Assembly: GCA_903823545.1 (NCBI GenBank)
Contig: CAIJTL010000314.1
Coordinates: 1-5,254, forward strand
Length of the DNA: 5,254 nucleotides
Origin: an uncultured Planctomycetaceae bacterium
Lineage (GTDB): Bacteria; Planctomycetota; Planctomycetia; Planctomycetales; Planctomycetaceae
Direction: 5' to 3'
Below, piece by piece: positions 1 to 5,254 of the stretch. The translations under genes were made by a program, and so were the position numbers. Below the pieces are notes generated by a model that saw only the letters and a list, made by a program, of their open reading frames with translations, was not told where the DNA came from and made no database searches. The first letter of the stretch is position 1. Every line of letters begins with the position of its first letter.

Positions 1-210
1 GATTTGCCGCCTGAAATACAGGCGCTTGATAATGACACGGTCTCGAAGCAAGGTTTTGGGAAAGAGCTGCCGGACACTGTCGTGATGAAGTTGACACTCG
101 CAAACCTTTTTCAAATCTATTGGTTTGTGTTTGTCGTTACTTATCTGCGGCGTCTCATTCGGAATCGCGCATTGGTTGAGTCCGAAAGCAATTCAACAGG
201 AGTCACGTGA
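1..210 (+). other. Leader region with an open frame: possible 3' end of an upstream gene, or 5' leader
   Basis: Frame 1 is open from the first base of the window to a TGA at 208-210, which directly abuts the ATG of the next gene (TGAATG). The roughly 69 codons include a hydrophobic stretch (LFQIYWFVFVVTYL) followed by basic residues (RRLIRNR), as in a membrane helix with a cytoplasmic positive flank. Codon first positions are moderately purine-rich, which fits coding sequence, but the piece is short and I recognise no family. A TTG at 4-6 and an ATG at 85-87 could be starts, but neither has a clear Shine-Dalgarno. It could be the C-terminus of an upstream gene cut by the window edge, a small membrane peptide, or simply the untranslated leader and promoter region of the next gene. 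I cannot decide between these from the sequence. Confidence 0.3.
198..202 (+). promoter_or_regulatory. Ribosome binding site of the large PSCyt1/DUF1549/DUF1553 gene
   Basis: AGGAG lies 8 nt before the ATG at 211, which is a standard Shine-Dalgarno spacing. It supports 211 as the start, because the next in-frame ATG would remove the signal peptide and the first haem motif. The site lies inside the upstream open frame, so if that frame is translated, ribosomes would end exactly at this start (TGAATG). Confidence 0.7.
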
Positions 211-3200
211 ATGATCGCCTCGTCGTCGCGTCGTTTGTTGCTGTTGGTTGGTGTGTGCCTCGCGACAGTCATTGCTTGGCCGCGAGAGCGGGCAGACTCG
301 CAAGAGTCGGCGGCGTTTGATGCGGCGTCTGTCGAGTTCTTCACGACGAAAGTGAAGCCGTTGTTGGAGGCTCGGTGCTTTGAGTGTCATGGTCCTGAAA
401 CGAAAGTTTTGAAGGGTGGACTGAGTCTCGCGTCGCGCGCGGCGATGTTGCGTGGCGGCGATTCTGGTCCAGTGATTGTCCCTGGGAAGCCGAGCGAAAG
501 TTTGCTCGTGAAGGCGATCAATTACGTCGACTTTGAAATGCCACCGAAGTCGCGAATGCCGGACGGCGAAGTGGCGATTCTGACCGAGTGGGTGAAGCGC
601 GGGGCTCCCTGGACGGTTGGCAAAGACGATCCGAAGACTGATCACAAAATCGAATCGTTTCCGATCGAGGAGCGCAAGGGGAAACATTGGGCTTGGCAAC
701 CGATCAAACATCACGACTTGCCGAAGGTCAGTCAGCCATTCCCAGTTGATCCAAAGTCGAACACCGCGGCCTTCGCCAGTTCTGACGCGATCGACCAGTT
801 CATCCTGGCGAAGCTCGAGCAACACTCACTGCCGCACGCTTCTCCAGCAGATCGCCGCACGTTATTGCGTCGCGTTTATTTTGCACTCATCGGTCTTCCG
901 CCAACGCCAGCAGAAACGGACGAGTTCGTGGCGGACAAGTCGCCGACTCGCGATGCACTCGCGCGCGTCGTTGATCGACTTCTGGAGTCACCACATTTCG
1001 GAGAGCGCTGGGCTCGGCATTGGCTTGACCTGGTCCGCTACGCTGAAACGCTCGGGCATGAATTCGATTACCCGCTGCATCACGCACATCAATATCGAGA
1101 CTACGTCATTCGCGCGCTCAACGCTGATGTGCCATATGACCGGTTTGTTGTTGAGCATGTCGCGGGGGATTTGTTGAAGGCGGAGGACGGAGGACGAAGG
1201 GCAGAGAACGACAAATCACAAAAGGCATCGTCACTTCCCGTCGCTCGTTTCCATCCCAACGACAGGTACAACGAATCGATCATAGGGACTGGCTTCTGGT
1301 TCCTCGGCGAAGACAAGCACGCGCCGGTGGATGTGAAAGGGGAGCAGGCGGCTCGGATCGACAATCAATTGGACGTGTTCTCGAAGACGTTTATGGCAAT
1401 GACTGTGGCGTGCGCTCGATGTCACGACCACAAGTTCGATGCGATCACGACGCGCGACTATTACTCGCTCGCAGGCTTCTTGCAGAGTTCGCGTCGTCAG
1501 ACCGCCTATCTCGATCCCGGTGGGAAGATTGATGCTGCGGTGTCGCAACTGAAGAAGCGTCGTCGTGAATCAGTCGCCACGCCCGACGAAAATGTTTCGG
1601 CCTATTTGCTCGCCGCTCGTGAAGTCCTCTACGGAACTCCGAAGCCCGGCGATCGAGCCAATGATCCGGCTGTGGCGGACGAAGTCTTTGACGATTTTGA
1701 AGCCGAGAAGTTTTCGAACAAGTGGATTGCAGAGGGTTCCGCGTTTGAACGAACGGAAGCAGGGGCAGCGAAGAATCAAATGCCTGTGGCTGGGTTCGAG
1801 GGACAGCGCCTGCTGAATTCGTATCTCGGCAGCGACGGGAACACCGGCAAGCTCACTTCAAATCCATTTGTCATTCGCCATTCAGCAATCCGCTTTCTCA
1901 TTGGTGGTGGCAATCACGCTGGCCAAACCTGCTTCAATCTGAAGATCGGTGGTCAGGTCGTGCAAACAGCAACAGGCAAGAACGATGAACGACTTGAGCC
2001 AGCCGTTTGGGACGTATCGTCGTGGCTTGGAAAAGAAGCGGTGCTGGAAGTTGTTGATCTTCATCAAGGTGGTTGGGGACACATCAATCTCGACCAGATC
2101 GTGTTCACAAACGGAAAAGGATTGAGCAGCCGACGACCGGCTGAGATTGTTGCTCGCGAACGAAATTTGGATTTGAGCTCACTCTTCCGTTGGGTTGGCC
2201 TGCTTCAGTCCGACGTTGTGAAGTCACCCGCTCACCCACTTTGGTTGTGGCATGAGTTCGCTCAGCTTCCAACGGAAGAGAACGCTGCGGCAAATGAAGC
2301 AAAGTTTGCTGCGAGAAAGCAACAACTCGCCGAGCGAGCTACTGCGGAACAAAAGCGGGCTGACGAGACGGCGACGAAGTCTGAACTGTTTGCAGATTTC
2401 GCGTCCGTAAAGTTTAAGGATCTCCAGCACGGGCGAGTCGAGAAGTCAGATTCCGATGCTCAGAATTCAAATCCGAACTCAAATCCGAATCAGATTTGGT
2501 TCGCGACAGGCTGGGCCTTTGGCGATCAGCCAGAGCCCAACGGAATCGCGCACAGCGGTAAACTTCATCCGCGACTGCGAGGCGTGTTGCGGTCGCCGAC
2601 ATTCACGATCACTCAGCCGCAGATTCTCTATCGAGTCGCCGGCAAGAACGCGCGCATTCGATTGGTGATTGACGGCTATCAGATGATGGACTTCAGCGGC
2701 CTGCTGTTTGGCGGGACAACGTTCGACGTCAACACCGACGGCAAGTGGGTTTGGCATCGAGAAGCGAGTGATCTGCAAAACCATCTTGGCCGTCGAGCCT
2801 ACATTGAATTGATCGACGATGGAGATGGTTGGATTGCCTGCGAAGAAATTCGGTTTACGAGTGGCGGACCGGAACCGATCGCCGCTCCGTATTCGAATCA
2901 TGCCAAGCTGCTCGCTGATTCTGCGGTTCGCTCAGTTGATGATCTGGCGAAAACGCTTGGAACTCAGTCTGCGACTCTGTCGAGCCTTATCGCGTCTGAC
3001 GAGCAGATCGAAAGCAAGCCAGTTGATATTCCCGATCCCTTGCGATCCATCGCAATCTGTGATGGAAGCGCTGTTGATGAAAACGTCTTCATTCGAGGCA
3101 ACCACAAAAACCTGGGACCAGTCACGGCGCGACGTGATCTTGAAGCGCTCGGCGGACTCGCGACTGAGCCGATCCATGAGCCTAACGGCAGCGGACGATT

Positions 3201-4080
3201 GCAACTGGCGATGCGGATGGTCGATTCAAAGATCAATCCGTTCGTTCCGCGAGTCGCCGTGAATCGCGTCTGGCATCACCTGTTTGGTCGAGGGATTGTC
3301 GAATCGGTCGATAACTTCGGAGTGCTTGGCAAAGAGCCGACTCATCCAGAGCTACTCGATCATCTGGCAGAAACCTTCGTCGCGGACGGATGGTCGCTCA
3401 AGCGGCTAATTCGTCGGATTGTGTTAACAAACATCTGGCAAATGGCGAGCGGGGGGACTACGAACGCCGGAGAAATTGATCCGCAGAATCTTTGGTTGCA
3501 CCGAGCGCCGATTCTTCGGCTCGAAGGGGAAGCGATTCGCGATTCGATGTTGCTCATCGCAGGCCGTTTGGACCGCAAGACGCTGGGGCCGCCAGTTCCC
3601 ATTCATCTGACGTCATTCATGCAAGGGCGAGGCCGTCCTGGCAACAGCGGCCCGCTTGATGGTGACGGCCGGCGCAGCATTTACATTTCAATCAATCGCA
3701 ACTTCTTATCACCGATGATGCTCGCTTTCGACACGCCGATCCCGTTTAACGCGATCGGTCGCCGTAACGTCTCCAACGTCCCGGCTCAAGCATTGATTTT
3801 GCTGAACGACCCGTTCGTGCTCGACATGTCAAAACGCTGGGCCGAACGAGCACTAAAGGAACAACCGGAACTTTCACCCGAACAGCGCATCGAGCGGCTA
3901 TACCTCGACGCATTCACTCGCGCCCCCAACACTGCCGAACAAGCCGACGCAATTGCATTCCTCCAAGAACAAGCAAAGTCGTACAACATTCCTGCTGACG
4001 CTTGGCATAAACACCCCCACGTCTGGACCGACCTCTGCCACGTGCTGTTCAATGTCAAAGAGTTCGTGTTCGTTAAATAG
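211..4080 (+). CDS. Exported PSCyt1-DUF1549-DUF1553 protein with two inserted beta-sandwich-like modules
   Basis: This 1289-residue protein is of the planctomycete cytochrome/PSD1 family. Its reaction is unknown; two c-type haem motifs suggest electron transfer outside the cytoplasmic membrane. In order, it has a signal peptide (basic RR at 7-8, hydrophobic core about 9-23, no clean lipobox). PSCyt1 (about 40-135) has CFECH at 56-60 and KGGLSL; the MPP methionine M110, or M116, is a candidate distal haem ligand. DUF1549 (about 193-425) has WLDLVRYA at 271-278 and CARCHDHKFD from C401. A first beta module (about 492-634) contains FLIGGG and GGWGHINLDQIVF. An Ala/Glu/Lys-rich, probably coiled-coil linker (about 688-726) leads to a second, diverged module (about 727-884). 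DUF1553 (about 951-1289) has NRVWHHLFGRG near 1018, PTHPELL near 1044 and NVPAQALILLNDPFV near 1189. The protein is longer than forms with only the three core domains because of the middle insert. Two low-complexity stretches (about 323-343 and 745-761) look like in-frame acquisitions. An LRR gene follows after 18 nt; the DUF1501 gene often paired with this family is not in the window. Family assignment is firm; function is not. Confidence 0.95.
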   Translation: MIASSSRRLLLLVGVCLATVIAWPRERADSQESAAFDAASVEFFTTKVKPLLEARCFECHGPETKVLKGGLSLASRAAMLRGGDSGPVIVPGKPSESLLVKAINYVDFEMPPKSRMPDGEVAILTEWVKRGAPWTVGKDDPKTDHKIESFPIEERKGKHWAWQPIKHHDLPKVSQPFPVDPKSNTAAFASSDAIDQFILAKLEQHSLPHASPADRRTLLRRVYFALIGLPPTPAETDEFVADKSPTRDALARVVDRLLESPHFGERWARHWLDLVRYAETLGHEFDYPLHHAHQYRDYVIRALNADVPYDRFVVEHVAGDLLKAEDGGRRAENDKSQKASSLPVARFHPNDRYNESIIGTGFWFLGEDKHAPVDVKGEQAARIDNQLDVFSKTFMAMTVACARCHDHKFDAITTRDYYSLAGFLQSSRRQTAYLDPGGKIDAAVSQLKKRRRESVATPDENVSAYLLAAREVLYGTPKPGDRANDPAVADEVFDDFEAEKFSNKWIAEGSAFERTEAGAAKNQMPVAGFEGQRLLNSYLGSDGNTGKLTSNPFVIRHSAIRFLIGGGNHAGQTCFNLKIGGQVVQTATGKNDERLEPAVWDVSSWLGKEAVLEVVDLHQGGWGHINLDQIVFTNGKGLSSRRPAEIVARERNLDLSSLFRWVGLLQSDVVKSPAHPLWLWHEFAQLPTEENAAANEAKFAARKQQLAERATAEQKRADETATKSELFADFASVKFKDLQHGRVEKSDSDAQNSNPNSNPNQIWFATGWAFGDQPEPNGIAHSGKLHPRLRGVLRSPTFTITQPQILYRVAGKNARIRLVIDGYQMMDFSGLLFGGTTFDVNTDGKWVWHREASDLQNHLGRRAYIELIDDGDGWIACEEIRFTSGGPEPIAAPYSNHAKLLADSAVRSVDDLAKTLGTQSATLSSLIASDEQIESKPVDIPDPLRSIAICDGSAVDENVFIRGNHKNLGPVTARRDLEALGGLATEPIHEPNGSGRLQLAMRMVDSKINPFVPRVAVNRVWHHLFGRGIVESVDNFGVLGKEPTHPELLDHLAETFVADGWSLKRLIRRIVLTNIWQMASGGTTNAGEIDPQNLWLHRAPILRLEGEAIRDSMLLIAGRLDRKTLGPPVPIHLTSFMQGRGRPGNSGPLDGDGRRSIYISINRNFLSPMMLAFDTPIPFNAIGRRNVSNVPAQALILLNDPFVLDMSKRWAERALKEQPELSPEQRIERLYLDAFTRAPNTAEQADAIAFLQEQAKSYNIPADAWHKHPHVWTDLCHVLFNVKEFVFVK
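1182..1209 (+). repeat. Degenerate heptamer repeat (GGAGGAC type) inside the DUF1549 coding region
   Basis: Four consecutive 7-nt units can be read: GGAGGAC, GGAGGAC, GAAGGGC, AGAGAAC. The first two are identical and the others drift. They encode part of a charged stretch (AEDGGRRAEND, about residues 324-334). As I remember the family, DUF1549 here normally runs almost directly from 'GDLL' to the '(N)ESIIGTGFWF' motif, so about 20 residues look extra. The complementary strand would read as the 'LRPPSS' kind of peptide often found in spurious ORFs over interspersed repeats of these bacteria. The repeat itself is directly visible; its mobile or intergenic origin is inference. Confidence 0.6.
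2467..2489 (+). repeat. 12-nt tandem repeat encoding NSNP units in the second beta module
   Basis: TCAAATCCGAA occurs at 2467-2477 and again at 2479-2489, a period of 12 nt, giving two NSNP units in the protein (about residues 752-760). Upstream, TCAGATTCCGA (from 2447) and downstream, TCAGATTTGG (from 2491) are related words, so the repeat-like tract spans about 2446-2499. A short inverted repeat, CAAATC at 2480-2485 and GATTTG at 2493-2498, lies within it. The tract sits just before the conserved-looking FATGWAFG segment and probably forms a flexible surface loop. Confidence 0.6.
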
Positions 4081-4098
4081 CTTTCTCGTGAGCCCTCC

Positions 4099-5199
4099 AT
4101 GAAGCCAATCTGGCGACGATCGCTGTGGTGCTTGCTCATCGTGTTTGTGATCGGTGCGGGAGTACGAGGCTACTCCGCATGGCGAACACAGCAATTTGTG
4201 GAAGAACTGGAGCGGCACGGTACGAAGCTCGTTCGACTTGGTGATGATGTGGTCCTGCTTGAAAGTCACTCGAACGACAGCATGACAGTTGAAGATGCCG
4301 AACGACTTACGCCATGCGAGCGATACACACTCGCTGACTTCTCTGCTTCCGGAGTTTCAGACTCAGTTGTTCGGGCTTTGATGGAAACCAACGAAGGGAC
4401 GCTCGGACTAAGGCTCAATGAAACCCACATCACGGACGCAGCGTTTGATTTGTCACGCTTTGACCGTTGGGTGAGCCATTTGGATTTGTCACACACTCAA
4501 GTGACGAAAGCGAGCCTCCCTCGGTTGCATCGCTTCAAGCAATGGCAGCTTGGGTATCTATCGCTGGCTCACACGAATCTTGGCGATTCGATCTTTGAAA
4601 TCTTTTCGGAGCGAGTTGACCTCAACGGTAAGCCTGGAGGCGAATTTATCACTGGTCCTACGGTCTTGAATCTCACCGGCACGCTAATCACCGACGATGG
4701 TCTGAGGTTGATTCGGTACAGCCCACACGGATTGGTTTTGAGAGACACGGCAGTTACTGATGTCGGACTTGCTGCGATGAAGTTTGACGAACTCGTTTAT
4801 CTCGATCTGACAAACACGAAAATCACGAATGCAGGTTTGTCGGCATTTTCAGAGATGAAACGCCTCCGCATCCTGTGTCTGAATGGAACGCAGATCACCG
4901 ATGACGGCCTGACGCAACTGAATCAAATCTGTCCGAACGTTTGCGTGATAGACCGGCAATCAGAGAATGTACTTCCAAGACATCGACTGGTTGACGCGAT
5001 GTGTCAGGGCCAACTTTTTGGTCGCATTTCCGATGAGCTGTGGCAAGACTTAATTGACGTCGGTGAATGGAGAATGAAATCGTCGGTCTCAGTAGGTGTT
5101 GCTGACAAAATTGAGGAGGGTCACGTTGTGCTGGGACTCCGAGTGCATCACCCCGCGAAAATCGTACTTTTCGCAGAAATGTCCGTGCCTTGCTGGTAG
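4099..5199 (+). CDS. Membrane-anchored leucine-rich-repeat protein
   Basis: A 366-residue protein with an N-terminal anchor or signal sequence (basic R6-R7, hydrophobic about 8-22), so the LRR part should face outward from the cytoplasmic membrane. About eight repeats follow the 'L-x-L-x-x-T-x-I-T-D-x-G-L' pattern: a degenerate one near 76-97, then near 102-116, 125-146, 151-169, 188-207, 210-228, 232-255 and 256-280. The last closes with a CPNVCVID-like cap. Repeats three and four are separated by a longer Gly-rich loop (about 170-187). The C-terminal 80 or so residues (about 285-366) are not LRR and I do not recognise them. LRR folds usually bind proteins, so a binding or scaffold role is likely, but the ligand is unknown. 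The start is the ATG 18 nt after the upstream stop. No Shine-Dalgarno is visible in the gap, so expression may rely on re-initiation after the upstream gene or on a leader-independent mechanism. The start is supported by the anchor directly behind it. Confidence 0.88.
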   Translation: MKPIWRRSLWCLLIVFVIGAGVRGYSAWRTQQFVEELERHGTKLVRLGDDVVLLESHSNDSMTVEDAERLTPCERYTLADFSASGVSDSVVRALMETNEGTLGLRLNETHITDAAFDLSRFDRWVSHLDLSHTQVTKASLPRLHRFKQWQLGYLSLAHTNLGDSIFEIFSERVDLNGKPGGEFITGPTVLNLTGTLITDDGLRLIRYSPHGLVLRDTAVTDVGLAAMKFDELVYLDLTNTKITNAGLSAFSEMKRLRILCLNGTQITDDGLTQLNQICPNVCVIDRQSENVLPRHRLVDAMCQGQLFGRISDELWQDLIDVGEWRMKSSVSVGVADKIEEGHVVLGLRVHHPAKIVLFAEMSVPCW

Positions 5200-5254
5200 T
5201 TCGTTATCTTGAGACCGACTTAGCGACGCCATTGATTTAGAAAAGTGTGGATCA

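Noticed and set aside
91..119. Perfect TTGACA (-35-like) at 91-96 upstream of the large gene
   Set aside because: At 17 nt spacing the -10 position reads AATCTA, a poor match to TATAAT, and the best alternative (TCAAAT, 111-116) would need a 14-nt spacer. Not enough to call a promoter.
203..210. 8-bp palindrome TCACGTGA between the Shine-Dalgarno and the start codon
   Set aside because: A single 8-bp palindrome is expected by chance in a few kb, and there is no second copy nearby to suggest an operator.
211..300. Lipoprotein signal peptide for the large protein (cysteine at residue 16)
   Set aside because: The residues before the Cys (LVGV) do not fit the lipobox, and the hydrophobic core continues past it; an ordinary signal peptide or uncleaved anchor fits better.
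193..825. A 210-codon open frame on the - strand opposite the start of the large gene
   Set aside because: It is Arg/His/Leu-rich with no recognisable motif and lies wholly opposite strongly conserved coding sequence (signal peptide, PSCyt1, start of DUF1549). It is a codon-bias shadow.
2479..2901. A 140-codon open frame on the - strand opposite the second beta module
   Set aside because: Its translation has no family features, and the + strand frame is conserved-looking throughout, so this is a shadow ORF.
5155..5174. Perfect 7-bp inverted repeat GCGAAAA / TTTTCGC with a 6-nt loop near the end of the LRR gene, considered as a terminator
   Set aside because: It lies inside the coding region, is AT-rich in the stem, has no T-run after it, and such a repeat is expected by chance at this window size.

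Overview
The window looks like a piece of a planctomycete genome, or a close PVC relative. The main evidence is one 1289-residue exported protein (211-4080, + strand) with the planctomycete arrangement PSCyt1 (cytochrome-c-like, CFECH) - DUF1549/PSCyt2 (ending in CARCHDHKFD) - DUF1553/PSD1. It is followed by a membrane-anchored leucine-rich-repeat protein whose repeats are of the 'L-x-L-x-x-T-x-I-T-D-x-G-L' kind common in these bacteria. Composition is moderate in GC, and both genes read uninterrupted on the + strand.

Layout. 1-210: leader region, open in frame 1 up to a TGA that touches the next ATG. It may be the 3' end of an upstream gene or a 5' leader. A good Shine-Dalgarno (AGGAG, 198-202) sits before the next gene. 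211-4080: the large multi-domain di-haem-type protein. 4081-4098: an 18-nt gap with no obvious ribosome binding site. 4099-5199: LRR protein with an N-terminal membrane anchor. 5200-5254: short tail with nothing recognisable. No RNA genes, insertion sequences or CRISPR arrays were seen.

Working model. The two genes are probably co-transcribed, and both products should be outside the cytoplasmic membrane: the first through a signal peptide, the second through an N-terminal anchor. The biochemical role of the PSCyt1/DUF1549/DUF1553 family is, to my knowledge, not established. Two c-type haem motifs imply redox or electron transfer. Two beta-sandwich-like modules between DUF1549 and DUF1553 resemble a module I associate with GH32 (levanase-like) enzymes of the same bacteria, which hints at a link to glycans. 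The usual DUF1501 partner does not follow the gene; an LRR protein takes that place.

Most notable: short repeat-like DNA appears to have been accommodated in frame inside the large gene. One case is a heptamer GGAGGAC tract inside DUF1549, and another is a 12-nt repeat coding for NSNP units in the second beta module. Both look like interspersed intergenic repeats of this group caught inside a coding region. I see no convincing wholly new system here.
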